A stretch of 64,000 nt of DNA from Dicyema japonicum. Its lineage: Eukaryota > Dicyemida > Rhombozoa > Dicyemidae. The stretch is taken from positions 14,525 through 78,524 of the forward strand of contig RDEW01000012.1 in NCBI GenBank assembly GCA_011109175.1. The letters are read 5' to 3'. The position numbers and the translations under genes were made by a program. Below the pieces are notes generated by a model that saw nothing but the letters and a program-made list of their open reading frames with translations, was not told where the DNA came from and ran no database searches. The stretch's first letter is position 1. Every line of letters begins with the position of its first letter. Positions 53,851 through 64,000 of this stretch are shown here, in pieces.

Positions 53851-54829
53851 TATGTATTCAGAAGGACTATGGAACTAATCCTTCACTGCGTCTGCAATGG
53901 TTTGAGCATCTCTACGGAGATGCTGTCACTATTGTTGCAAAATTGTCCCACAATTTAGTCAATGTTAAGATTGTGAGGGAATTGTGAAGAAGGTGCATTC
54001 TAAACGTTTTAAAAAGATAATTATCAATAATTAGTTAATGTTTGCTTTGAAATAATTGATTATTTTATGGAAAAACTGTCTTCTGTTGGCTTACAAATCA
54101 GCTGGAAAAAGAAGACTACTTTAGAAATGATCAATTTGGCTTTCGGTCATGCGTGATTGCTTATTATGCAAAGCCAGAGAATCCAAATGTTTCCTGAATG
54201 TCATGTCTCGACATATCAATACCATCCAGTCCATACATATTTTTTAAATAAAAATTTCAAAAGAATATTTTTAATTGTAAAAAATTGCATTATAGAAAAA
54301 TAAACGAAATTATTCATTGTCATACAAAATTAAATATTCGTGAACATTTTCAGGCTTTAAGTTTCCATCATAAGAATTTTCGTCAAAAGAGTGCTTCTGC
54401 AACAATTTCGAATGTATGAATAAATTTCTGGCGAAAGATTTTTATTTAAGAAATCAAGAATACTTATTATCCAAGCTTTTGTGCAGAATCCCGTGACAAG
54501 GATAGGTCTTCATCTTCTTCATACTGTAGTCTCAGTATGTTTTTTTAGTCTGACAGTAGACACATTTTTTAACTACAGCAATTTCTACACGAGTTAAATT
54601 GTATATCTTTTTTCTTAGCAAACTGAATAAACGATCTCTCCCCATATGAGTAAAATTGTGTTCACTCCAATGATTGACAGGCAAAAATACTATTATCAAT
54701 TGTTATTTCAGTTTTGCATTTTCCTTTCAAAAAATCGCTGAAATAGATTGTTACCCTAATCCTATTATAATCTAATTACTCTGTAATAGACTATATCGTC
54801 TTCGAAAACTAGCAATGGGGCTAGTATCC
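53851..54829. other. Unassigned sequence
   Basis: Decayed, moderately AT-rich DNA. Nothing recognised between the integrase relic and the Jockey-like fragment. Confidence 0.35.
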
Positions 54830-55235
54830 AAATGCACTGTCTATACTTTCTTGAAAGCGATGCTTCCGAATAGATGTCACCGCATTTCAAGTTCTGTTTG
54901 AATAGAGTGAGCAGACCTCCACCTCTTTTTTCTCTATGATCCTTCCTGATAGATTTGTATCCAATAAATGTAGAGTAGGGTCGATAAAGAAAGTTTGGTC
55001 TCTTGAATCATCGCCACGTTAATCTTTTGACAAGCCAGGAGTGAGTGGAGTTCCCTGATTTTTCCTTTAATTCCATTTATGTTTTGCTGAAGAGCCGTAA
55101 AATGCTTTTCTTTTCGATGGGCTGAGGATTTCTTCGGGAAAGTTCAATCTTCCGCAAAATGCATCCCCTGGGACGAGAATGTCCCCAGGAGGATTATTCT
55201 TATTATTTAAAAGCCAAAGAAACACCGTCTTAACC
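54830..55235 (-). pseudogene. Jockey-like LINE 5' end and endonuclease fragment
   Basis: The minus strand shows the family 5' region (cctggggacattctcgtcccaggggatgcattttgcggaagattg) and then the endonuclease start (KHFTALQQNINGIKGKIREL-type, with KINVAMIQETKL), as at 38.06 and 61.85 kb. It stops after about 400 bp, i.e. the 5' end remains and the 3' end is lost, opposite to usual LINE truncation. Confidence 0.7.
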
Positions 55236-55369
55236 AATAACTAATATTAATAGGATTGGGTCTAACTAATAGGATGGGGTCTATCGGTCCTTTTTAAAAT
55301 TTTTTAACCTTATAATTTTTGATTTAATTTATTACATTTTTAAATTAGCTAATAATAATAATATATTTT

Positions 55370-55872
55370 GCTACTAAAATTTTTGGTTGACATGCTTAAG
55401 ATAGCAAAATCGTACCAAATTAAAGCTAAGGCCACTGTAAAGGATTATCCTAAAGAATTTATGATTCTTGAGGATAGTGCGCTATATTGTCGACTCTGTT
55501 TGTGTAATATAAAATGCGAGAAAAGCCATTTTGTAAATTCTTATCGAGCCTCACAAAAACATTAAAATTCATTTTTTGCGAAATAACTATTATTTTTTTA
55601 GATTATCTGACCAAACACACATTGACTAATATTCCAAAAATGATGATTAGGATCTACAACTAACCAGAGCATTTAAAAAATCTGATATTCTACTAAGCAA
55701 ACTATTATGCCGTGGATTAGAGAATTGTTTTAAACTTCGTGCTCGGTTGAACGATGTTTCTCAGAGATAAAGAATTTTCTAAGATCCAACCGAAATTTTC
55801 TACTAGAAAATTATGTAATTTGTAGTGTTAAAAACAATATTTTAAAACTTGTTAGTAAATGTAATATTTAGT
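55370..55872 (+). pseudogene. hAT transposon relic (CGGBP1-like), internally deleted
   Basis: The N-terminal part (55368-55565) has a BED-like finger: LYCRLCLCNIKCEKSHFVNS, then ASQKH, with Tyr where the first zinc His is usually found. At about 55745-55810 a decayed frame reads SVERCFS, then IKNFLRSNRNFLLENY, the hAT dimerisation domain near the C terminus. The catalytic core between them is missing, so this is an internal-deletion derivative. It runs up to the stop codon of SPEF2 on the other strand. Confidence 0.7.
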
Positions 55873-58800
55873 TCAATGTTCTTCATTTGTTAAATCAGTA
55901 TTTGAGTTTGGAGATTTCGTATTGTCTTTAAGTTTGAGTATTTCATTAATATTCTATAAATATTTTATTAAACTACATTATATTTAAACGTTTTAGTTGA
56001 CATAATGAGATCTTGAATGATTGGATGTTCGATTAATACATTGTATGGTAATCCTTCATTTTCAATAGCATTTAGGTCCCAATATACAGTAGTTAATTTG
56101 TTCTAATAAAATATATTTATTACTAAAATGTTTATTTCATTGCTAGATTCAATTTCTTTAAAACGATTATTAGATTTTATTTCACATTTTGCATGCATCA
56201 GAACCTAAACTCATGATTTGATAATATTACTCTGTGAATTTCTAATATAGATATTTCAGGAATTGTTGAGGAATCTGATTCACAATCACTGTTAATATAT
56301 TCGAGAAACTCTCCTCTAATTGATGAATTTAATATCCTTGAATGATTTCTCATAATTTGTTTATTTGAAACAACACTCAATGCTCTCAAAAATCCGTCAT
56401 ATGGATTATCTGAAGGACAAAAGTAAAGAAGCTGCATAATAAATTACTATAACCATATCCACATAGTCAATTTGATCATTGTCCATTTGAAAAACACGGA
56501 ATAAATATTTTTTTATTCTAATAGACCAAAGGCCGTCAATATTTTTGATTCCTTCGTTTACTTTAAATTCAGAGAACCAAAGAGTACACTATAATATTTT
56601 ATTGAATAACCTTTTCAAATTGTTCCCAAGTAATTCTTCCAGTTTCGTCCATTTTAATAAATTCATTTAATGAGTCCATGAGTTCTTTTAATGTTGGATA
56701 TGGGAATGGTTCTAAACAAAAAATTATTAATTTTTTCCAATTAACAAATTCATCATCAACTTGTATTTTGGATATAATTTCATCAATCTTTATATTTGAA
56801 TAAATTTACATCATTATAATTCATATTAAACCAAATACTTGGAAATAATTCCTGACAATTTCCATTAATTGTAAGGTTGCTAATCAAATTTACAAGCGTT
56901 TTTCCAAAAATAACACCAGACGGTGACAACATTCTTAACTAAAATTTATCAATTTATTTACTTGGTAATATAAATTCCACAACTGATTAAAAGAGAATTC
57001 ACTCACTGAACTCAAATTTGCCAGAGATCCACTATATCCTCTAACTTCAGATCGAGAAATTTGGGGAATGTAAAAATTCTTATATTTTATATTAAAATTA
57101 CCTTTTCAATATACATTTTCCCATTATTAATTACAAGGACATTCTTTAATGGAATTCCAAGCTCCACATGATTTTTAAGAATATTTACAATTTCATTAAT
57201 TCTATAAATAGTATTAAATTTAACAACCCTTCAATTTCATTTAAAAAAGTATTTGAAATCATATCATTAATTTTTGTATTAACAGATTGCATGCGTGATC
57301 GAAGAGACTTAATAATTTCCAAACAGTTCATCGTAATTGACCGAATACGGCAACTCAGATTCATTTCTGATAAATAACTTTAGGTTACCTTCTGTTTTAA
57401 TAGCAGACATAAATTCTGTGTGAATTTTTGGTCATCCATACTTAGTTGTGGAATTGAATCAAATAAATTATTACAAATTAAATACATTTCTTTTTGTTTT
57501 TTTTATTTGCTGATGAACTTTGTTTTTTTTATCTTGTTTTACTTTTTGAATATCATTCAATGAATCACTTTGAAAATATTGGATAAATTTTTTTTCTGAA
57601 TTTTCAACCTTTAATAAAATAATTCCTTAAACAAGATTATTGGTCATATCAATTAAATTTTGAGCACTTTCAATGCTATATATCATATCACAATTTTGTA
57701 TTTGTAATGTAGATAAGTAAATATCCGTTATAGGGATACTTTTTCTATCTAATCGTTTTTTAGTTCCAGAGTCATGTAATGGTATTTTTTTCTTTGGCAA
57801 TAATGGAATTCTAATTAATCATAAATGTACTTTGTTTCAATATCAAAAAATTGAGATGATTGAATTAAGTTTTCCTTAACAGATCGTTTACTCGTTATTG
57901 AACGTCTAGGACTCTTTCTTCTCTCATTTTTATCCCTATTGTCTATAGACTTTGGGGAAACTCTATCTAGAACTTCATAAAGCTAAATAAAATTTAAATA
58001 TACCTCAATTAGTGGAAGTCTAATCCTTTGGTCTTCAGTTTGTTCAATCATCTTACCACTTATTGAAAGGTAATAATTTCTAATTAATTTATTTAAATCC
58101 TGAAATTTATCAATTTCAATCTATAATACAATAATATAAACCTGCTGTAATGAAATGCATAAATTGTCTAAAAGTCCAATTTGATCTTCAATCCATTCGT
58201 TATTAAAAATGTATGATAATTCTTCTTCGGCAATTTCTTTTTGTCTACTAGTAATATCCCATAATCTGTGTTTCAAATCTTCAATTCTTTGGTGGAGTTC
58301 AGTCTTTGTTTCCTCATCATCCCTTAACTCAGTGGGAATTAGAGAAAAATCCTAATATTTAAAATGAGTTTCGAACTCGTTGCCATTGATAAAAATAATC
58401 TTCCTTTTCATTAGGTCGCATAAACAAATCATAAAATTCTTGTCTATTAATAATTTATATCATAAACTGTATTCTATATATGTAATCAATATTTATGTGC
58501 ATTTTTTGATTAAAGTCCCACAAAAGTTTTCCTAGTGAATCCTGGTATATATTTTTTAATTGATTCCAAAAGTTAACAAAAATTTGTTTTTCTTCCTATA
58601 TTCTAAAAATACTTAATCACCTCAGGAATTTCACTGTCAACAAATTTCCATGATAAATCTTGAGGAGTTATTTCGCATTTTTCAGTTTCATCTTTGATGG
58701 ACGGAGTTTTACTTTTTGTTCTCTTTTTGTCTTGTACTTATTTTACATACATACTTTTTTCTTTAGAATTACGACCTTTAGACTTATCTGGTGTCTGACC

Positions 58801-61710
58801 ACTTTTTTTCGATTTTCCTTTAAAATAGTAATAAAGGTACACCTTGTGATTTTTTAGAACTAACATCTACAATATCTTTTTCAGCATTTGATTCTTCTAT
58901 TTGTTTAGCTATGATCTATCACATGCATATTTAATAGTACTTCTCTTTCTCTCATTTCATCCTCAATTCTCTTCTTTTCTTCATTTTTCATAATTTCTAG
59001 GTTTATTTTCTTAATTTAATTAATCATTAACTTGTTGATTCAAATTATTTATTATATCTATTATGCTTTTCTCGGGGGTTTCACATTCATTTGTGTCAAT
59101 TTTAATCAAATTATTACAATTTATGTAATATTTTTCCAAGTTTGACCAATTTTTATAAAAGTTAACAAGACTAAAAATAAATAATAACTTACTATGGAGA
59201 ACTTGTATATTTTTTATCTTTTAATTTGTTCTTTATAGAATCGTCGTTAATTTGAATAAAAATAACATATTCGATTGCACTTATTGAATCTGGAATAAAT
59301 TCTACATGATCCAATCCGTTTATAATTTCGTATTCTTTATTCTCTAAAATTCCTGCATTATGTTCGCTTAGTAGTTTTTCTAAAAGTCTACATTGGTTGA
59401 GTGTTCTTGGAAATCCATCCAATACAAATCCTTTGCCTTCCTCCATAAATCTATTATAATGTCACTGCTTACTCAAATTCAGTTTCAATTAATGAAATTA
59501 ATAATTCGTCTGTTAAAACATGTTTATTAAGCATTTCACCCTTAATTTCATTTCCTAAAATTGCTCTTTTACTTGATTTGTCTTTAATAATAATATTAAA
59601 AAACAATTTCCGTATCATTTTCTTCCGTAATATCCTATAATATATAATTTTAGTAAACTTGTTCGTTGTTTTCTGCAGCCCAAACAGCCTTATCAATCAC
59701 TTCATCAATATCAATTACTACACAGTTAAATTCTTAATATATTTAATATTATACGTTTGGCAATTATGTTGGACATTGATGATTTTCCAGATAAAGGTTT
59801 TCCAACTACACAAAATCTCTTTTCTTTGGGTATTTTGCTTATATAATCTTTTATAATCTAAAATGAATTAAAATCAGTACAATGTCTTTAGGTTTTATGT
59901 CCAAAATGTTTCTAAGTGAATTTACTAAGGCATTATTTTTTACAGGTGCTGTCAAATCAGAAGGCCTTTCCCATGTACCAACAGAATTCTTAATGTATAT
60001 TATGATTACAATATATTCTTTAATATTCAAATTGTTTATAATATCTTTAACCTCAGAAATATAGTTAATTTCTCCAAATTGATCATCAAAAAATGATTTT
60101 CCTTTAATAAATAATTCATTCATTTCTTTAATAATAGAATTAGGTATTTCGCTTTAATAATGAATAATGTTACCCATAAGTTATTTCTTTATAATCAGCA
60201 TATTTGATGGAATAGTCAATCATTAACAGAATTATCCTTTTACAAATACTTTCGTGTTTATTTCGTTTATTAATTTCATTTTCAAGCATAATTTCTTGAT
60301 GTAATTTTAACTCTTCTTTATTTTTCAATTTATTTGACTCATTTTCCATTTTAATCAATTCCTATTATAATTAATGTAAATACAGCTTCTCGTGTTAACG
60401 CATTTTCCATATCAATAACTCTTTGTTTTTCATTTTCACATTCTCTTGTGAGTCTATTTTGTTTAATGACTTCTTTTTCATTCCTTATCTGAAATAATTG
60501 ATTTATGAATCTTCTTTCTTGTTGAGACTGTCTCATTAACTTTGTAATAAGATATTCCTCTCTTTTTTGTTCCTATTATATTTACTATAAATACAGCTAA
60601 TAACATCTGAGATTTCATTTGATCCACTAAAACCTTTCTTCGTCGTTTGTCCCGTTCAATTTTTGCATCTTTTTCTTCCTTTAAGCGAACTTTAATCTGA
60701 TGAAAATAGTTGGAAGAATCATCATGGATGCCAAATTTTGATAATAATTTTTCCAGATTAACAGGTTCAGGATTATATGTCACTGCATTTAATAAATCTC
60801 TAAATAATAAAGCACACACATAAAACATATCATCATTTTCCATTGGTTTAATAAATGTTTGCTTCAAAAGTTTCTCAAATTCTATTATATTTTTATTAAA
60901 ATTCTTTATTAATGTAAAATAAAACTTGACTTTGTTTAAAATTCTCTTTAGTTTTGAATTTTTTCTTGGAAATAATAATATCTTGGTTTCTATGATATAA
61001 TATTCAATAAACTTTATTTTTTCAATCAATTCATCTGTTTTAAATTTAGCTCTTTTGCGTTCTTGTATAAGTTTCTCCCTAACTTTCTGTTTTTCTTCAT
61101 TATCTCGTTCATATTCATTAATCATGTCAATAAAATTCTGAGAATTTTTAGATACAATTTTTTCTTTATACTTTTTTGCTTCTTCTGTTAATAAAAATGA
61201 GTTTGGTTTTTTGTTCGTTGTCGGATAATCTATTAATTATTTTTAAAATTACATGATTGTGAATCTCATTCAAACATTTATCAAAATGAGCTTTCCCTTT
61301 TGGTCTTTGAGCTTCCAATGAAAATTCTGTCATTCTCATTTTCTCTTTGCGTTTAAGAGCAATAAAAAGTTGATAGAGGGTTCTTGTCGCAACTCCTTCG
61401 TCTCCTTTCATCAAAGCTTCAACAATCAAAAAATCAAAAGGGACTCCAATCAGTTGAAATACTGGACCCAATCGTGAAAAATTATTTAATTTTGAACCAC
61501 TTGATCTATTTGTGAATTTTAAAATCATACTGTCCTTTTGAAAAGTCACCAAAATCATCCTGTAAGTTGTATTTATAAAGAATTTCTCCAAACAAATAGC
61601 CATTTGAGAATGAATCTGCAACATTTGATTCGTCTAAATTATCTCTATTTTCTACCTATTTCACATGAAATATTAATATTATTAAGCCATTCAACTAAAA
61701 GACTGGTCAT
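55873..61710 (-). CDS. SPEF2: SPEF2 (KPL2), motile-cilium protein, many mini-introns
   Basis: Large ciliary protein with an N-terminal CH (DUF1042) domain and a central adenylate-kinase-like domain; in animals it belongs to the central-pair apparatus and is needed for sperm tails and motile cilia. Start Met at 61710 (MTSLLVEWLN), a 22-bp intron (61634-61655), then GYLFGEILYKYNLQDDF and, after another intron, KLNNFSRLGP, EGVATRTLYQLFIALKRKEK: the SPEF2 N terminus. Next come coiled coil with RRRKVLVDQM, MRQSQQERRFINQL and RNEKEVIKQNR (60.35-60.7 kb), KHESICKRIILLMIDYS (60.2 kb), a P-loop VGKPLSGKSS (59778-59804), and a lid/NMP-side segment GFVLDGFPRTLNQ (about 59.4 kb). A C-terminal region with an EF-hand-like DETGRITWEQF (56.6 kb) leads to a stop at 55873-55875. 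Individual exons are mostly 60-300 bp. The order equals that of vertebrate SPEF2. Confidence 0.9.
61634..61655 (-). other. 22-bp first intron of SPEF2
   Basis: gtagaaaatagagataattt then ag on the minus strand. Splicing gives ISCEI-D-ESNVADSFSNGYLFGE, restoring the CH-domain frame. Confidence 0.82.
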
Positions 61711-61849
61711 AATTCTATGGATACGATTCTTATTTAATATTTATATATTTTTTATTCAAATAAATGTAAAAAAATTATATTTTATTTTGTCAATAAAAGC
61801 TCATTAAGTGGAAAAATCAAAAAAATTAACAAATGCTAGATTCAGTCTA

Positions 61850-62430
61850 GCGTGTCGTGGTCCACCGATTCGACAGGATTTGGAAACGCCCGGTGAGCAC
61901 CTACTACTAACTCGAAAAGGATTTTTAAACTCATTTCCATGAAGACATTCTTGTCCTAGGGCATGCGTTTTGCGGAAGATCGCATATTCCCGGAGGAAGT
62001 CCTTAGCCTATCGAAGAGAAAGTCACTTTACTTCTCTTCAATTGAATATCAAAGAGATTAAAGGAAAGATCAGGGAACTCCACATACTCCTGGAAAGTCA
62101 GAAGATCAACGTGGTTATGATTCAAAAGACCAAACTCACTTTTTTTATTCCCTGGATCAAGGCTATTAGGATGGACCGTAAAAAAGAAAAGGTGAAGGCC
62201 TGCTCACTTTATTCAAAAAAAAACTTTAAATGCAGAAACATCTCCTCAGAAATGAGGAAACTTGTTGTGAATGATGATGTAACCGAAACAGTTGGAATCT
62301 CGCTCGGGACAACGAAAGGGAGATCGCCTACTTTAACCATATAATCCTAAAAGCAAGATCAATGGCTACCCAACTTCGATTTAATTTGTCGATTGGTGGT
62401 TCTCAACGCGGTCATGTCAAATTTATTATC
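61850..62430 (+). pseudogene. Jockey-like LINE 5' fragment with internal deletion
   Basis: 5' region shared with 38.06 kb (aggatttggaaacgcccgg ... gcggaagatcgcat), then endonuclease start (FTSLQLNIKEIKGK, KINVVMIQKTKL, RMDRKKEKV). At about 62325 it jumps to sequence equal to 39.0 kb of the other copy (ataatcctaaaagcaagatc), so the middle of the endonuclease is deleted. It then meets the LINE family A tail at about 62430-62459. Confidence 0.72.
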
Positions 62431-62458
62431 AGATTAAAAAAATTATTATTTGAAAACC

Positions 62459-63935
62459 CACTTTATTTAACCAACAATAAAAAGTTAATATTTAACCTTC
62501 CTCGCCTGCCTGTTCGCCAGCCTCCTCAGGCAGGTTCGATTCTGGTTGCTGAAACAACTCCGAGAGCGCTTGTCGAATTGAACCCTTTGCCCATATGGCA
62601 TTTCCGGGCTCTGCCTCCTATACTCCAGTTTCAGGCTTTCTAGGGTCCGCTTTAATACAATGGACTGTAGATAGGCCTGGAGCTCCTATCTACATCCAAC
62701 TGCTTCAGATAACCCTTGTGGTACTTTGTTGCAATTCCTTCCCACGTCATTACTATAGGAATAATGAGGACCTTGCAACCAAGCATCTGCCCCATCTCGT
62801 TTGCAGGCAAGTCATACTTCCTTTTTTCTTCACCTACAGTCTGCAAACGGTCTTGAGACGTGATGCCAACCTCTATGATAAGGACTTGGCCAGACTCCTT
62901 ATCGTGTACCACAATGTCCGGTTTATTGTGCTTGACTAGCACCGAGGTACGGATAACACTGTCTACCCTAATTTGGACCCTGGTGTTTTCTACTACAGAT
63001 TGCATTTTATGAGTCCGCAACTTTCTGGTGTAGCGAATACCATACTTATTGCATAGTAGAAGATGAAGACTCTTTACTACCTCGTTGCCTCCACACATAG
63101 TCGTGGCAGAGCATGGATCCACATCGAGTGGCTAAATGATCAACCGACATGCTCCTTGACTTACAGTGGGGACATGTATTTGTTGATCGATCCCAAAAAA
63201 TATTGCGATCTTGCATATACGTGTACAGCGCCTCCGGTCGAGATGAGTTGTCACCGTATTTTAGCCATATTGTCGACGACTTAAGGTCGACATGTGGGTT
63301 GTCCAATGCTCTGAAGAGGATCTTATGAAGGCTTTTTAAGTTGATCTTTTCCATCAAATTATTATATTGTAATTCGATCAACGCCTTCACATTGACTAGC
63401 CCACCATCATCAACACCATACTCAGCAGACAAAAAAGGTTGATAGTGCCTAGGTGGGTTGCCCGTGTTTTCTCGGTCGTTATTATGGCGTGCTTCCTAGC
63501 AGACACACTTGACCCAGATATCAGGGTGTCGTGCATTTGCTTTAGAATACGCTCACTTAGTTGGACTACTCCACACAGTCCACGGCCGAATTTATCATGG
63601 GGTAAATATAGTCTCTCCTTATTGGCTGTCAGCACATGGACATTGTTCTCTCTGAGTACTCCACGGATCATAACATCCATCTCATCATACTCTTTGGGCT
63701 CAAACTCCACAACACCTATGTAGTAGTTTAGCAGCGAGACAGCATCTCATTTAATGCTAGGAAGAAATTCTTTGCATTTAGAGACGTCTTACACAATAAC
63801 GCTGCTCTTTTACGGATATCTTCAGTAATTTGTCGCTTTGTCTCAGGCATTATTTATTTATTGCTTTGTCTCAGTCTCAGGCATTATAAGGGACTTGGAG
63901 TTTCGGTAACAGCCAGATATTAATATCCTTCGAAT
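62459..63935 (-). mobile_element. LINE family A, 5'-truncated second copy (inverted)
   Basis: Matches 3260-4714 of the left copy closely from just after the RT core to the 3' end. Frames: 63396-63710 (EFEPKEYDEMDVMIRGVLRE), 63046-63432 (SAEYGVDDGGLVNVKALIEL, LYTYMQDRNIFWDRSTNTCP, HCKSRSMSVDHLATRC), 62652-63122 (KPDIVVHDKESGQVLIIEVG, KRKYDLPANEMGQMLGCK). Frameshifts near 63437 and 63085 split them; the TAT codon for Tyr here corresponds to the nonsense TAA in the left copy. Near 63845-63895 a small segment (aatgcctgagacaaag) is duplicated. Compared with the left copy the 3' UTR has an extra ggcgaacaggcaggc-like piece. Confidence 0.88.
62510..62560 (+). promoter_or_regulatory. tRNA-like B-box motif antisense in LINE family A 3' UTR
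   Basis: caggttcgattctggttgctg (plus at about 62531; minus strand in the left copy at about 4635) contains ggttcgattc, a perfect Pol III B-box. No A-box was found at the proper distance, so a role in transcription is unproven. Confidence 0.3.
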
Positions 63936-64000
63936 AAAATTGTTTATATTTTTTAATTAATTTTTTTTCAATGCTAGTATTTTTATATGATCTACTTTGT

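Noticed and set aside
1-64000. CRISPR arrays, operons, bacterial promoters or riboswitches
   Set aside because: The window is eukaryotic; no regularly spaced direct repeats or bacterial-type gene organisation are present.

Overview
Eukaryotic, AT-rich genomic window, most likely from a dicyemid mesozoan (Dicyema-like); an orthonectid or another reduced spiralian is the alternative. Three observations support this. (1) Conserved animal genes (FANCI, CHMP1, SPEF2, a Hox gene) read through only when removing GT-AG introns of about 22-31 bp; very short introns are a known dicyemid trait. (2) The Hox gene carries the Lox5-type S/KLTGP motif just after the homeodomain, a spiralian signature; a Lox5-type gene (DoxC) is known from Dicyema. 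(3) Intergenic DNA is AT-rich and filled with decayed non-LTR retrotransposons. Three ambiguous bases (1925, 2170, 5986) and homopolymer frameshifts suggest a draft assembly.

Layout. 0.8-4.7 kb: LINE with a restriction-like endonuclease (family A), plus strand, with an internal triplication. 7.09-11.82 kb: FANCI, minus. 12.0-23.6 kb: retroelement block holding Jockey-like relics, two RTE-like elements with clear target-site duplications (13.09-16.03 plus; 17.12-20.19 minus) and a nearly intact PHD-finger/YLDD/RLE LINE (family B, 20.44-23.41 minus). 24.04-31.11 kb: a long coiled-coil-rich mini-intron gene, minus, not securely identified. 31.2-36.9 kb: nested relics including a truncated tRNA-derived SINE. 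37.0-37.65 kb: CHMP1, minus, with a complete SINE (15-bp duplication) 88 bp upstream of its start codon. 38-43.2 kb: Jockey-like and RTE-like relics and a hAT transposon remnant. 45.78-46.42 kb: Lox5-type Hox gene, minus. 47.7-55.9 kb: LINE fragments, degenerate TTAGGG-like DNA, an integrase-bearing relic and a second hAT relic. 55.87-61.71 kb: SPEF2, minus. 61.85-63.94 kb: Jockey-like 5' fragment followed by a second, inverted copy of LINE family A.

The host genes do not form an operon or a pathway. FANCI acts in interstrand crosslink repair, CHMP1 in ESCRT-III membrane scission, SPEF2 in motile cilia, Lox5 in axial patterning. All recognised host genes lie on the minus strand, separated by transposon-rich DNA. 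The repeat families are an RLE LINE (A), a PHD/YLDD RLE LINE (B), an APE RTE-like LINE, an APE Jockey/CR1-like LINE, a tRNA-derived SINE, two hAT types and an integrase relic. I found no strong candidate for a new enzymatic system; the most noteworthy items are the mini-intron Lox5, SPEF2 and FANCI genes, the SINE family, and the family B LINE.
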